Positions 17,027 to 27,427 of a stretch of 64,000 nucleotides of DNA are shown in pieces. This stretch comes from Hymenobacter citatus. Lineage in GTDB: Bacteria; Bacteroidota; Bacteroidia; Cytophagales; Hymenobacteraceae. A model generated the notes under the pieces. That model searched no databases and had not been told where the DNA came from. It saw only the letters and a program-made list of their open reading frames with translations. The stretch is from contig NZ_JACSCY010000008.1 of the NCBI RefSeq assembly GCF_014333615.1, forward strand, positions 1 to 64,000. The letters run 5' to 3'. The position numbers were made by a program, and so were the translations under genes. Numbering within the stretch: position 1 is the stretch's first letter; every line of letters begins with the position of its first letter.

Positions 17027-17380
17027 ATGTCAGCCCGACTTTTACTTTCGTTTCTCAGTGCTTCGCTGCTGCTTAGCGGTGCGGCCTGCACCATCTCACA
17101 GGAGCAAGGCGTGGAGGTAGCCCGCCCCGCCGTGCCCGCCGAAATCCTAACGGATGCCGACCGCCAAGCCGCCTACAACAGTAATGCGGGCTTTGGCAGC
17201 GGCACCGCGCCCGATGCTACCCCCGGCCGGGTGCAGCCTGGGCAACAGGCCAGCGACGTAAATTCGCGCAAGCGGCCCGAGAGCCTGAACACCAACCTAC
17301 CCAACAACACCCCTACCGAAACGCGGCTTAGTCGCCTGCGCGGGGCACCGTTGGATACACTGCGGCTACCGCCACGGTAA
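17027..17380 (+). CDS. small lipoprotein of unknown function
   Basis: 117 residues. It has a lipoprotein signal (MSARLLLSFLSASLLLSGAAC) with the lipid Cys at about residue 21. The mature part is Pro-, Ala- and Asn-rich, probably disordered, and has no known domain. The ATG lies directly at the foot of a 19-bp hairpin. It converges with a lysine-rich gene 9 bases away. Confidence 0.65.
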   Translation: MSARLLLSFLSASLLLSGAACTISQEQGVEVARPAVPAEILTDADRQAAYNSNAGFGSGTAPDATPGRVQPGQQASDVNSRKRPESLNTNLPNNTPTETRLSRLRGAPLDTLRLPPR

Positions 17381-17389
17381 AGCCGGTGG

Positions 17390-17962
17390 TTATTCTGTAT
17401 CGGCAGCAGTATCCGATGAAGGTGCGGGAGTAGCTGGTTTCTTAGCGCGTGAGGGCCGGCTGCGGGTAGACGTGGCCGCGGAAGTAGCGCGACGGCGCGG
17501 CTTAGCGGCCGGTTTCGGTGCGGCTTCTTCCGTATCAGCTGGCGTGGCGGCTAGTTCTTCCGTGTCGATGCTGTCGGAGGCGGCGGGGGTAGGGGTATCG
17601 TAGTGGCGCACTATCGTGTGTAGGGCCTGCTCAAACATGCGCTCCGTGTCGGCGTCGAGGCGGTTGGTGGCTTCGCGCACCACTTCCTTCAGTTTGGCTT
17701 TGGTTTCCTTGCGGATGCGCTTTACCACTTCGTTCATGCGCTTGTCCAGCTCCTTTTGCAGCTCTTTGGCGGCGGCTTTCAGCGATTTTTTCTGGTTGGT
17801 CTTCTTCTCGGCGCGGTTGTCGGTTACCAGCTCCGTGGCTTTGGGGGGGCTTTTCTTCTTGCTTTTGCTTTTGCCTTCAGCTTTATCGTTTTCTGCAATA
17901 GAAGCTTTGGTATTGATGAGTTCAGCTTTGGCCGACTTCAGTTTTTTATCCAGTTTTTTCAT
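17390..17962 (-). CDS. lysine- and alanine-rich protein, histone H1-like tail
   Basis: 190 residues. The first 115 or so are highly charged and helical (KELQKELDKRMNEVVKRIRK), rich in Lys and Glu. The C-terminal third has Ala, Pro, Thr, Lys and Arg in a disordered pattern (AAPKPAAKPRRRATSAATST), like histone H1 tails or AlgP-type DNA-binding proteins. No enzyme motif. It may bind nucleic acid; this is inference from composition only. Confidence 0.7.
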   Translation of the reverse strand: MKKLDKKLKSAKAELINTKASIAENDKAEGKSKSKKKSPPKATELVTDNRAEKKTNQKKSLKAAAKELQKELDKRMNEVVKRIRKETKAKLKEVVREATNRLDADTERMFEQALHTIVRHYDTPTPAASDSIDTEELAATPADTEEAAPKPAAKPRRRATSAATSTRSRPSRAKKPATPAPSSDTAADTE

Positions 17963-18176
17963 GGGTAGGGAGCAGTAAGAAGGTGTTTTGTTGGTAGCAG
18001 ATACGCGCGCACGGCTCGACTGTTGTGGCGAAAGGTACCATGCAACGGTAGGAGAAAGTCGTTAAGAATTTGTTACCATCCTAACTCCTGTTTTTTACTC
18101 GTTCCTTTGCCGGAAAATTGGCGCACTTCTGCGCGCCGTTTTCCCTCCGCGACGACTGTTTTTGGTTTCTTTTTCT

Positions 18177-20225
18177 ATGCAAATTCTTCCTCAACGCTAT
18201 ACCGTTACGGCGGCCCTACCCTACGCTAACGGCCCCGTGCACATTGGTCACCTGGCGGGCGTGTACCTGCCGGCCGACATCTACGTGCGCTACCTGCGCG
18301 CCCAGCAGCGCGACGTTAAGTTCATTTGCGGCTCCGATGAGCACGGTGTGCCCATCACCATTCGCGCCCAAAAAGAAGGCGTCACGCCCCAGCAGGTGGT
18401 CGATAAATACCACGCCATCATCAAAGATTCTTTCCAGGAATTTGGCGTGTCGTTCGATATTTACTCGCGCACTTCTTCCGAAACGCACGCCGAAACGGCC
18501 AGCGGTTTTTTCCGCAAACTCTACGACGATAACAAGTTTATCGAGCAGGTTTCGGAGCAGTATTATGACGAGAAAGCCGGGCAGTTTTTGGCCGACCGCT
18601 ACATTGTGGGCACCTGCCCGCACTGCGGCAACGAAAACGCCTACGGCGACCAGTGCGAGAAATGCGGCTCGTCGCTGAGCCCCAGCGAGCTGATCAACCC
18701 GCGCTCCATGCTCTCCGGCAACCAGCCCGTGCTGCGCGAAACCAAGCACTGGTACCTACCCCTCGACCAATACGAACCCTGGCTGCGCGAGTGGATTGTG
18801 GAAGGCCACAAGCAGGACTGGAAAACCAACGTGTACGGCCAGTGCAAATCCTGGCTCGACCAGGGCCTGCACCCCCGCGCCGTAACCCGCGACCTGGACT
18901 GGGGCGTGCCCGTGCCCGTAGCCGGCGCCGAGGGCAAAGTGCTCTATGTATGGTTTGATGCGCCCATCGGCTACATCTCTGCTACCAAAGACCTGCTGCC
19001 CGGCGACGCCTGGAAACCCTATTGGCAGGACGCCGGCACTAAGCTGGTGCACTTCATCGGCAAGGACAACATCGTGTTCCACTGCATCATTTTCCCCACG
19101 ATGCTGAAGGCCCACGGCGACTACATCCTGCCCGACAACGTGCCCGCCAACGAGTTCCTGAACCTGGAAGGCGACAAAATCTCTACTTCGCGCAACTGGG
19201 CCGTGTGGTTGCACGAGTACCTGCAAGACTTCCCCGGCAAGGCCGATGTGCTGCGCTATGTGCTCTGCGCCAACGCTCCCGAAACCAAGGACAACGACTT
19301 CACCTGGAAGGACTTCCAGGCGCGCAACAACAACGAGTTGGTGGCCAACCTGGGTAATTTCGTGAACCGTGCCGTAGTACTCACGCACAAATTCTTCGAG
19401 GGCAAAGTACCCGAATCCGTGGGTTTTGCTACCGAAGACGAAGACGTGCTGCGCCAACTCGCGGAATTCCCGCAGCGGGTAGGCGACCTGATTGAAGCCT
19501 ACCGTTTCCGCGACGCCCTGAACGAACTGATGAACCTCACGCGCCTCGGCAACAAGTACCTGGCCGATATGGAGCCCTGGAAGCTCATCAAAACCGACCA
19601 AGCCCGCACCGGCACCGTGCTACACGTGGCCCTGCAACTGGCCGCTGGCCTCGTAACGCTGCTGGAGCCCTTCCTACCCGCCTCGGCCGACAAGCTGGGC
19701 CAGATGCTGAACCTGGAAAAAGGCAGCTGGCCCCAAGCCGGCCGCTCCGATGTCCTACCCGCCGGCCACCAGCTCCAGCCCGCCGCCCTGCTCTTCGACA
19801 AAATCGAAGACGCCACGGTAGAGGCCCAGGTGCAGAAGCTGCTTGACACAAAGAAAGCCAACGAGTTGGCCGCTGCTGTAGCTGCTCCCGCTAAAGCGGA
19901 TATTTCGTTCGAGCAGTTCCAGCAAATGGACCTGCGCATTGGCACCATCACCGCCGCCGAGAAGGTAGCCAAAACCAAGAAGCTGCTAAAGCTCACCGTG
20001 GACCTGGGCCTACCCGAGCCGCGCACCATTGTATCGGGCATTGCCGAACATTTTCTACCCGAAGCCCTCATCGGCCAGCAAGTGCAGGTGCTGCTGAACC
20101 TGGCGCCCCGCGAAATCAAAGGTATCCAGAGCCAGGGCATGCTGCTGATGGCTGAAAATGCTGATGGCGTATTGTCGCTGATGCAGCCGAGCAGCCACGT
20201 ATTGCCGGGATCCAACGTGGCGTAG
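18177..20225 (+). CDS. metG: methionyl-tRNA synthetase
   Basis: 682 residues; charges tRNA-Met with methionine. The class I motif is [20 protein letters not shown]. The zinc knuckle is [17 protein letters not shown]. The second signature reads [10 protein letters not shown], a KMSKS variant. The anticodon-binding helices follow, and the C-terminal 110 residues are an EMAPII-like tRNA-binding domain ([20 protein letters not shown]). The start is ATG at 18177; an upstream TTG at 18162 is less likely. Its TAG stop is the first three bases of a GGGCGC hairpin. Confidence 0.96.
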   Translation: MQILPQRYTVTAALPYANGPVHIGHLAGVYLPADIYVRYLRAQQRDVKFICGSDEHGVPITIRAQKEGVTPQQVVDKYHAIIKDSFQEFGVSFDIYSRTSSETHAETASGFFRKLYDDNKFIEQVSEQYYDEKAGQFLADRYIVGTCPHCGNENAYGDQCEKCGSSLSPSELINPRSMLSGNQPVLRETKHWYLPLDQYEPWLREWIVEGHKQDWKTNVYGQCKSWLDQGLHPRAVTRDLDWGVPVPVAGAEGKVLYVWFDAPIGYISATKDLLPGDAWKPYWQDAGTKLVHFIGKDNIVFHCIIFPTMLKAHGDYILPDNVPANEFLNLEGDKISTSRNWAVWLHEYLQDFPGKADVLRYVLCANAPETKDNDFTWKDFQARNNNELVANLGNFVNRAVVLTHKFFEGKVPESVGFATEDEDVLRQLAEFPQRVGDLIEAYRFRDALNELMNLTRLGNKYLADMEPWKLIKTDQARTGTVLHVALQLAAGLVTLLEPFLPASADKLGQMLNLEKGSWPQAGRSDVLPAGHQLQPAALLFDKIEDATVEAQVQKLLDTKKANELAAAVAAPAKADISFEQFQQMDLRIGTITAAEKVAKTKKLLKLTVDLGLPEPRTIVSGIAEHFLPEALIGQQVQVLLNLAPREIKGIQSQGMLLMAENADGVLSLMQPSSHVLPGSNVA

Positions 20226-20259
20226 GGGCGCGTTGCACACGCCCCTCGTTGCTGATGTT
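20223..20259 (+). repeat. TAG-hairpin repeat, metG copy
   Basis: Begins with the metG stop codon TAG, then GGGGCGCGTTGCACACGCCCC, then TCGTTGCTGATGTTG. The ispE copy at 33244 shares the whole layout, and the stem changes between the copies are partly compensatory. Confidence 0.75.
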
Positions 20260-20276
20260 GTTATAATCTTATAATC

Positions 20277-20394
20277 AAAACCGCCTGTCATCCTGAGCTT
20301 GCGAAGGACCTTCTCGCGGTAGAACGATGAGCGTCACAACGACTCGTTCTGCCGCGAGAAGGTCCTTCGCAAGCTCAGGATGACAGGCGGTTTT
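20277..20394. repeat. long palindrome, family A, with extended arms
   Basis: The common core is flanked by local arms AAAACCGCC and GGCGGTTTT that also pair, so the whole unit forms a terminator-like structure between the convergent metG and pth. The centre carries AACGACTCGTT on the right. Confidence 0.85.
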
Positions 20395-20410
20395 TATGTG
20401 TCGCCTACCT

Positions 20411-20434
20411 AAGGGCGCCTGCAAGGCGCCCCTA
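20411..20434 (-). repeat. TAG-hairpin repeat, pth copy
   Basis: On the minus strand this reads TAGGGGCGCCTTGCAGGCGC and onward to CCTT; the TAG is the stop codon of pth. The stem GGGCGCCT/AGGCGCCC is perfect. Confidence 0.75.
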
Positions 20435-20995
20435 CTTCGTGTTCACTACGTTCATCGTGCGTTCCAGCCCTATCGTGCCAAACGACAGAATCGCGTCGGC
20501 CGCCCGCTCGATGTGGGTGGAAAGGTCGATCTGCTCGTCGGCGGAGAAAGGATTGAGCACGTAATCCACCTGCCTACCCTTCGAGAAGTTGGCATCTACG
20601 CCGAAGCGCAGGCGGGCGTACTCGTCGGAACCGATACTTTCCTGGATGCTTTTCAAGCCATTGTGCCCACCAGCCGAGCCTCTGCCTTTCAGGCGCAGCT
20701 TGCCGTAGGGTAGGGCTAGGTCGTCGGTTACCACTACCATGTTTTCCTTCGGGATTTTGAGGCTGGTGAGGTAGTGCGCGGCGGCTTTGCCGCTCAGGTT
20801 CATGTAGGTGGTGGGTTTCACCAGTACAAAGATTTTACCCTTGTGCTTGATTTCGGTGACGAAGGCATGACGGCCTAGCTCAAACCGGGCGTCGTTTTTC
20901 TTCGCCAGATAATCGGCCACCATAAACCCAATGTTGTGGCGCGTATCAGCATACTCCGGCCCAATATTGCCGAGAGCGAGAACGAGGAATTTCAT
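20432..20995 (-). CDS. pth: peptidyl-tRNA hydrolase
   Basis: 187 residues, the usual length. It frees tRNA from stalled peptidyl-tRNAs. The catalytic His is in DTRHNIGFMVADYLA, Asn in LALGNIGPEY, and the Asp in VVVTDDLALPYGKLRLKGRG; GSAGGHNGLKSI is the standard glycine loop. It follows rplY on the same strand, with a terminator between. The stop codon is provided by a repeat. Confidence 0.96.
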   Translation of the reverse strand: MKFLVLALGNIGPEYADTRHNIGFMVADYLAKKNDARFELGRHAFVTEIKHKGKIFVLVKPTTYMNLSGKAAAHYLTSLKIPKENMVVVTDDLALPYGKLRLKGRGSAGGHNGLKSIQESIGSDEYARLRFGVDANFSKGRQVDYVLNPFSADEQIDLSTHIERAADAILSFGTIGLERTMNVVNTK

Positions 20996-21063
20996 GCGGT
21001 AAGGTAGGCGCTTAGCCTCTTAATAAGAACGAAGTTGCAAAGAATACGCTCCATTGTTCATAA

Positions 21064-21093
21064 AAAGAGCCGCTCTTGTGGGAGCGGCTCTTT
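21064..21093 (-). terminator. rplY terminator
   Basis: Arms AAAGAGCCGCTC and GAGCGGCTCTTT around a 6-base loop, followed on the minus strand by TTTT. It lies between rplY and pth. Confidence 0.85.
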
Positions 21094-21124
21094 ATGTATA
21101 CGATACGTAGCCGAAGCCAGTAAC

Positions 21125-21697
21125 TTATTTCTCGCCAGCCATCTGGCCTTTCAGCGCACGTGGGATGGCCACGGTGGCGATAGGAGCCAGGGGGTTGGTC
21201 AGGATGGTGTAGTTCTCAGGCTCTACCTTACTTACTTTGATCGACTTACCGAGGCCCAGGTCCGAAATGTCCACTTTCACGGAATCTGGCAGGTTTTCGG
21301 GTAGGGCTTTCACTTTCAGCTTACGCAGCTTGCTTACCAGCTTGCCACCAGCCAGCACGCCCGGCGATACGCCTACGTATTGTACGGGCACGTCCATCTT
21401 CACTTCTTTGCCGTCTTGCAGCAACAGGAAGTCAACGTGCAGCAGCATTTCGTTTACGGGGTGGAATTGCGCGTCCTGCACGATAGCACGGTAGGTAGTA
21501 CCCTCAACGTTGAGGTCTACAATGTGTACTTCGGGGGTGTACAGCAGTTCGCGGAACAGGATGGCCGGGGCTGAAAAATGCACTTGCTCGTCGCCGCCGT
21601 ACAGTACGCACGGTACATACGACTCCAGGCGCAGCGCCTTGGCATCTTTCTTACCGAGATTCGCTCTTTTAAACCCTACAATCTCGAGGCTTTTCAT
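21125..21697 (-). CDS. rplY: 50S ribosomal protein L25, Ctc type
   Basis: 190 residues, the long form with an N-terminal L25 domain that binds 5S rRNA (about 1-95) and a C-terminal TL5/Ctc beta domain (about 96-180, PVQYVGVSPGVLAGGKLVSK). The mid motif TYRAIVQDAQFHPVNEMLLHVDFL is typical. The gene starts at ATG 21697 after a -7 box. Pth lies downstream and prs upstream, a common order, though a hydrolase gene now sits between rplY and prs. Confidence 0.95.
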   Translation of the reverse strand: MKSLEIVGFKRANLGKKDAKALRLESYVPCVLYGGDEQVHFSAPAILFRELLYTPEVHIVDLNVEGTTYRAIVQDAQFHPVNEMLLHVDFLLLQDGKEVKMDVPVQYVGVSPGVLAGGKLVSKLRKLKVKALPENLPDSVKVDISDLGLGKSIKVSKVEPENYTILTNPLAPIATVAIPRALKGQMAGEK

Positions 21698-21752
21698 AAA
21701 AACGTGTGTTTGAGAGAAATAGAACGCCTACCCTGCATGGGTAAACGGGCCG

Positions 21753-21760
21753 CAAAGGTA
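21753..21760 (-). promoter_or_regulatory. -7 promoter box for rplY
   Basis: TACCTTTG on the minus strand, a full match to TAnnTTTG, ending 55 bases before the rplY ATG. Confidence 0.65.
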
Positions 21761-21826
21761 GGTATAAATTCAGAAGTATGAATAGATAAGTGAGGATAAT
21801 CCTTGAAATGTCTCGTTCCGTCAAAA

Positions 21827-21926
21827 CGTCATTTCGACCAGCGGGAGAAATCTCGCGTGCCGTGATAATTTCAATCGTCAGGAATTACCGTGGCACGCGA
21901 GATTTCTCCCGCTGGTCGAAATGACG
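21827..21926. repeat. long palindrome, family B
   Basis: Arms CGTCATTTCGACCAGCGGGA and its complement pair over about 45 bases with few mismatches. It is the main content of the 350-base gap between rplY and the CocE-type gene; the rest of that gap holds the rplY promoter and no gene. Confidence 0.85.
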
Positions 21927-22045
21927 GACAAAGATGTTCTCACGCAATCGGAGCCATTAACGCAACCTGCCGGCAAAACCGCAGACTTTGGCAGTAGCCT
22001 CCGCAGGCAATTCTGTACTTTGAGGCCCTCATCTATTCTCTCCCC

Positions 22046-23917
22046 ATGAAAAAAGCAGTTGCCCTCGGCTTACTGGTGTGGTGTAGCGTTCCGGCGCTGG
22101 CCCAAAACCAGGATAGCTACGCCAAAGCCCACTACACCAAGCAGGAAGTGTACATTCCGATGCGCGACGGCACCAAGCTGTTCACGGCCATCTACACGCC
22201 CAAAGATGCCAGCAAGCAGCACAAGTACCCCATGATGATGCAGCGCACCTGCTACAGCATCGCGCCCTATGGCGAAGGCAAGTATCCGGCGCGCCTGGGA
22301 CCTTCGGAAACGATGATGAAGGAGGGCTACATCTTTGTGTATCAGGATGTGCGCGGGCGCTACAAGAGCGAGGGCACCTGGACCAACATGACGCCCGTTA
22401 TCGACAACAAGAAGGGTAAAAAGGACGTCGACGAGGGCTCTGATACCTACGATACCATTGAGTGGCTGACTAAGAAAGCAGCCAACAACAACGGCAGGGT
22501 AGGACAGTGGGGCATTTCCTACCCCGGTTTCTATACGGCGGCCGGCATCCTGTCGGACCATCCGGCGCTGAAGGCTTCCTCGCCGCAGGCACCCGTTTCG
22601 GACTTCTTCTTCGACGATTTCCACCACAACGGGGCGTTTTTGGAATCGTACATCTTCACCTTTCCGGTGTTTGGGGTGCAGAAGCAGGATACCACCAGCC
22701 GTGCCTGGTACAGCGCCCAAAACATCAAGCCAAACACCAAGGACGGCTACCAGTTTCTGCTGGATCTTGGTCCGCTGAAAAACGCCGACCAGTACTACGC
22801 CAACAACTTCTTCTGGCAGGAAACCATCAACCACCCCAACTACGACGAGTTCTGGCAGAAGCGCGGCCTACCTGAGCACTACAAGTCCGGCATCAAGCCG
22901 GCTGTGATGACGGTAGGCGGCTGGTTCGACGCCGAGGATTTGCGCGGCCCGCTCACTATTTATAAGACCATTGAGAAGAAAAACCCCAACGCCTATAACA
23001 CCATCGTGATGGGGCCGTTTGGACACGGGCGCTGGAGCCGCGAAACCGGCCACACCATGCACAGCAACGTGTATTTTGGTGACAGCATTGCCACGTTCTA
23101 TCAGAAGAATATCGAGGCGAAGTTCTTCCGGCACTTCCTGAAAGAAGACAGCGGCAAGAACTCCGGCCTGCCCGAAGCCTATATGTATGACACGGGCAAG
23201 AAGCAGTGGGAAACCTTTGCCAAGTGGCCCGCCGCCAACGCTACCCACCAAAAGCTCTACCTCGCCGCCGATGGTAAAATCAGCCAGCAACCAGCCGCCA
23301 CGCCCGGCACCACTACCTTCCTCAGCGACCCGCTGAAGCCCGTGCCCTACACCGAGGACCTGACCACCACGATGGGCTTCACCCCGCACAACTATATGAG
23401 CGAGGATCAGCGCTTCGCTGGCCGTCGCCCCGATGTAGTGGTGTTCCAGACCGATGTGTTGACCGAAGACGTGACGCTGGGCGGTGAAATCATGGCCAAG
23501 CTGCAAGTGGCCACCACCAGCACCGACGCCGACTGGGTAGTGAAGCTCATCGACGTGTATCCGGGCGATGAGGCCAACAACGCCTACATGCCCAACAAGA
23601 ACATCATGCTCAGCAACTACTGGCAGATGGTGCGCTCCGAAGTGATGCCGGCCCGCTTCCGCAACAGCTTCGAGAAGCCCGAGGCAATGGTAGCGAATCA
23701 AAAAACGGCCGTTGATTTCCGCTTGCAGGACGTGCTGCATACCTTTAAAAAGGGCCACCGCATTATGGTACAGGTGCAAAGCACGTGGTTCCCATTCATT
23801 GCCCGCAATCCGCAAAAGTTCGTGCCCAACCCCTACAAAGCCGACGCCAGCGACTACACGAAAGCTACGCACACGGTGTATGGGGACAGTTTCTTGGATG
23901 TGGAGGTGCTGAAATAA
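22046..23917 (+). CDS. secreted CocE/NonD-family hydrolase
   Basis: 623 residues with a signal peptide (MKKAVALGLLVWCSVPALAQ). An alpha/beta hydrolase of the X-Pro dipeptidyl-peptidase (S15) / cocaine esterase / glutaryl-acylase group. The nucleophile Ser is in GQWGISYPGFYTAAG, the Asp in TVGGWFDAEDLRGP and the His in GPFGHGRWSRETGH. The C-terminal 230 residues form a jelly-roll domain (DVVVFQTDVLTEDVTLGGEI). The substrate (peptide or acyl amide) is not clear from sequence. It interrupts the usual prs-rplY order. Confidence 0.88.
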   Translation: MKKAVALGLLVWCSVPALAQNQDSYAKAHYTKQEVYIPMRDGTKLFTAIYTPKDASKQHKYPMMMQRTCYSIAPYGEGKYPARLGPSETMMKEGYIFVYQDVRGRYKSEGTWTNMTPVIDNKKGKKDVDEGSDTYDTIEWLTKKAANNNGRVGQWGISYPGFYTAAGILSDHPALKASSPQAPVSDFFFDDFHHNGAFLESYIFTFPVFGVQKQDTTSRAWYSAQNIKPNTKDGYQFLLDLGPLKNADQYYANNFFWQETINHPNYDEFWQKRGLPEHYKSGIKPAVMTVGGWFDAEDLRGPLTIYKTIEKKNPNAYNTIVMGPFGHGRWSRETGHTMHSNVYFGDSIATFYQKNIEAKFFRHFLKEDSGKNSGLPEAYMYDTGKKQWETFAKWPAANATHQKLYLAADGKISQQPAATPGTTTFLSDPLKPVPYTEDLTTTMGFTPHNYMSEDQRFAGRRPDVVVFQTDVLTEDVTLGGEIMAKLQVATTSTDADWVVKLIDVYPGDEANNAYMPNKNIMLSNYWQMVRSEVMPARFRNSFEKPEAMVANQKTAVDFRLQDVLHTFKKGHRIMVQVQSTWFPFIARNPQKFVPNPYKADASDYTKATHTVYGDSFLDVEVLK

Positions 23918-23921
23918 GGTC

Positions 23922-24031
23922 TTTCTGTCATCCTGAACGCAGTGAAGGACCTTATCACGTGAGAACGACTCGTGGTTTCGAGTACCGTCTTTACGTGATA
24001 AGGTCCTTCACTGCGTTCAGGATGACAGAAA
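23922..24031. repeat. long palindrome, family A, variant arms
   Basis: Arms TTTCTGTCATCCTGAACGCA and its complement. This copy reads GAACGCAGTGAAGG instead of GAGCTTGCGAAGG in both arms, so the change is matched on each side. It ends 4 bases before the prs stop. Confidence 0.85.
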
Positions 24032-24034
24032 AAT

Positions 24035-24964
24035 CTAAATAAACAACGAGCTAATCGACTCGTGCGAAACAACGTTGTGCATGGCCTGTGCAAACAGTGC
24101 TGCCACCGATACTACCTTGATCTTCTTGTTCTCCTCGCGCAGCGGAATGGTATCCGTGATAATCAGCTCCTCCAGCGCGGAGTTGCGGATACGGTCATGG
24201 GCGGGGCCGCTGAGCAGGGGGTGGGTGATGACTGCCCGCACCGATTTGGCGCCGCGCTCCATCAGCAGGTCGGCGGCTTTGCAGATGGTACCGGCTGTGT
24301 CCACGATGTCGTCTACCAGCACCACGTTGTGGCCGGCTACGTCGCCGATTACCTGCATGGAGGCAATCTCGTTGGCCCGCAGGCGCATTTTGTCGCACAC
24401 TACAATCTCGGCGCCGAAGCGCTTGGCGTAGGCCCGCGTGCGCACTACCCCGCCCACGTCGGGGGAGGCAAACAGCAGGTTGTCCAGGTTCAGCGACTTG
24501 ATGTAGGGCACCGTCACGGCGGCACCGTCGAGGTGGTCTACCGGAATATCGAAGAAGCCTTGGATCTGGCCCGCGTGCAGGTCGCAGGTCATGAGGCGGT
24601 CGGCGCCTACGCTCTGGATGATGTTGGCTAATACTTTGGCGCCGATGCTCACGCGCGGTTTGTCTTTACGGTCCTGGCGGGCGTAGCCCATGTAGGGCAT
24701 CACCACGTTCACTTTATAGGCCGAGGCGCGTTTGGCGGCGTCTACCATCAAGGCCAGCTCCATCAGGTTCTCGGCGGGCGGGTTGGTGCTTTGGATCAGA
24801 AAAACCGCGCAGCCGCGCACGCTTTCGTTGAAGCTCGGCCCCAGCTCCGCGTCGGCGAAGCGCTGGATGCTAAGGTCGCCCAGCGGCATACCGTAGGCGG
24901 CCGCTATTTGCTCACCGAGTTCGTGCGAAGCATTGCCCGTAAAGATCTTAACCTGTTGTGACAT
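24035..24964 (-). CDS. prs: ribose-phosphate pyrophosphokinase
   Basis: 309 residues; makes PRPP from ribose-5-phosphate and ATP for nucleotides, His and Trp. The start is ATG at 24964 (MSQQVKIFTGNASHELGEQI), as the 16 codons before it match no family member. The flexible loop and metal site lie in TCDLHAGQIQGFFDIPVDHL, and the PRPP loop is VLVDDIVDTAGTICKAADLL. Confidence 0.97.
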   Translation of the reverse strand: MSQQVKIFTGNASHELGEQIAAAYGMPLGDLSIQRFADAELGPSFNESVRGCAVFLIQSTNPPAENLMELALMVDAAKRASAYKVNVVMPYMGYARQDRKDKPRVSIGAKVLANIIQSVGADRLMTCDLHAGQIQGFFDIPVDHLDGAAVTVPYIKSLNLDNLLFASPDVGGVVRTRAYAKRFGAEIVVCDKMRLRANEIASMQVIGDVAGHNVVLVDDIVDTAGTICKAADLLMERGAKSVRAVITHPLLSGPAHDRIRNSALEELIITDTIPLREENKKIKVVSVAALFAQAMHNVVSHESISSLFI

Positions 24965-25070
24965 GAAAAAGAGGTAGAGGTGTTGGAGAAGAAGACAAAG
25001 AACGGGCGGCAAGTAGAAAGCGCCAAGCGTTGGCCCGAATAAAGCCAGCGCCCCAGAAAAACCTAAAAAA

Positions 25071-25116
25071 GCGAAAGGCGCTGCCTTCCTGTTTAGGAAG
25101 ATGCAGCGCCTTTCGC
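25071..25116 (-). terminator. tRNA-Gln terminator
   Basis: Arms GCGAAAGGCGCTGC and GCAGCGCCTTTCGC pair perfectly, with a smaller TTCC/GGAA stem inside. On the minus strand a run of T follows. It lies directly after the tRNA. Confidence 0.85.
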
Positions 25117-25129
25117 GGTAGTTGAGCAG

Positions 25130-25202
25130 TTGTCCGACCAGGGCTCGAACCTGGACTTTCTTGAATCAAAATCAAGCGTGTTGCCAGTTACACCATCGGA
25201 CA
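25130..25202 (-). tRNA. tRNA-Gln (anticodon UUG)
   Basis: On the minus strand the acceptor stem TGTCCGA pairs with TCGGACA, the T-loop is GGTTCGAGCC, and the anticodon arm CTTGA-TTTTGAT-TCAAG gives anticodon TTG, reading CAA. The length is 73 bases including the discriminator A. CCA is not encoded. Confidence 0.95.
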
Positions 25203-25435
25203 ATTTGTAATTCCCAACGGGGTGTGCCGTTTGGGTGTGCAAATGTACTACTGTTAGGATTCAAGGCAAACTTTCGGGCAAATATTTTTTTCAGCCAACT
25301 GGTTTCAAAAGCCCTTTTCATGCTGGTTGAAGCGGCTGAAACCTTGATTTTCAGAGTGTGACGTTTCCACTAAAAAGCTGAAAATTTCTCAGGGTCTCTT
25401 GGTAAGTAGACTTGGCAAAGCAACGATTTTGCCGT

Positions 25436-25442
25436 AGTTTTG
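25436..25442 (+). promoter_or_regulatory. weak -7-like box for atpD
   Basis: TAGTTTG is one base shorter than TAnnTTTG. A TTG at 25413-25415 stands 20 bases upstream in the place of the -33 part. It is 43 bases before the atpD ATG. Confidence 0.4.
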
Positions 25443-25479
25443 CGGCCTGAAAACGTTGCACCACCCCTACATATAATAG

Positions 25480-26991
<1,512 letters not shown>

Positions 26992-26998
26992 TTTTTTA

Positions 26999-27070
26999 GT
27001 TGCCAGTTGTTAGTTGTCAGTTGTCAGGATTTGTTCTGAAACTAACAGCTGACAACTAAAAACTGACAAC
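26999..27070. repeat. inverted repeat inside the atpDC operon
   Basis: GTTGCCAGTTGTTAGTTGTC and so on (26999-27020) pairs with 27049-27070 over 22 bases with two mismatches. The GTTGTCAGTTGTCA pieces also form direct repeats. It fills nearly the whole 83-base gap between atpD and atpC. Confidence 0.75.
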
Positions 27071-27074
27071 CACT

Positions 27075-27320
27075 ATGCATTTAGAAATCATCACGCCGGA
27101 CCGGAAGGTGTTTGAAGGCGAAGTAACCTCGGCGCAGTTTCCGGGTATCGACGGGCTGTTTGAAGTGCTGAACAACCACGCCCCGCTGATTTCGGCGTTG
27201 AAAACCGGCGCTGTAACGATTAACGGCACCAGCGGCCGCGAGTCATTCAACATCGACGGTGGCGTGGTAGAAGTATTGCGCAACAACGTGATTGTGCTGG
27301 CAGAGTCGATCAAGGCGTAA
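27075..27320 (+). CDS. atpC: F1 ATP synthase subunit epsilon
   Basis: 81 residues, corresponding to the N-terminal beta-sandwich domain (LEIITPDRKVFEGEVTSAQF and INGTSGRESFNIDGGVVEVL). The C-terminal helical hairpin found in longer epsilons is missing, as is common in Bacteroidetes. It follows atpD and ends at a strong terminator. Confidence 0.93.
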   Translation: MHLEIITPDRKVFEGEVTSAQFPGIDGLFEVLNNHAPLISALKTGAVTINGTSGRESFNIDGGVVEVLRNNVIVLAESIKA

Positions 27321-27342
27321 CTTTCGCACTTCTGATTTTCTG

Positions 27343-27378
27343 AAAAAAGGTCTTTCTCCGCGGAGAAAGACCTTTTTT
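27343..27378 (+). terminator. atpDC terminator
   Basis: A perfect 36-base palindrome with arms AAAAAAGGTCTTTCTCCG and CGGAGAAAGACCTTTTTT, followed by another T. It lies 22 bases after the atpC stop. Confidence 0.9.
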
Positions 27379-27427
27379 TGTGCCGTAAGCCGTAGCTTGT
27401 GCCGCGAACCATGCTTTGCTGTATTCG

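Noticed and set aside
18162..18176. TTG at 18162 as the metG start
   Set aside because: The ATG at 18177 gives the usual MetRS N-terminus, and the five extra codons are not supported.
20277..20394. CRISPR array
   Set aside because: The repeated units are inverted, lie far apart, and show no regular spacers; no cas gene is present.
22868..23872. 334-residue open frame on the minus strand
   Set aside because: It is opposite the CocE-type hydrolase gene, whose catalytic triad is intact, and its composition (many Val, His, Gly) is that of an antisense shadow.
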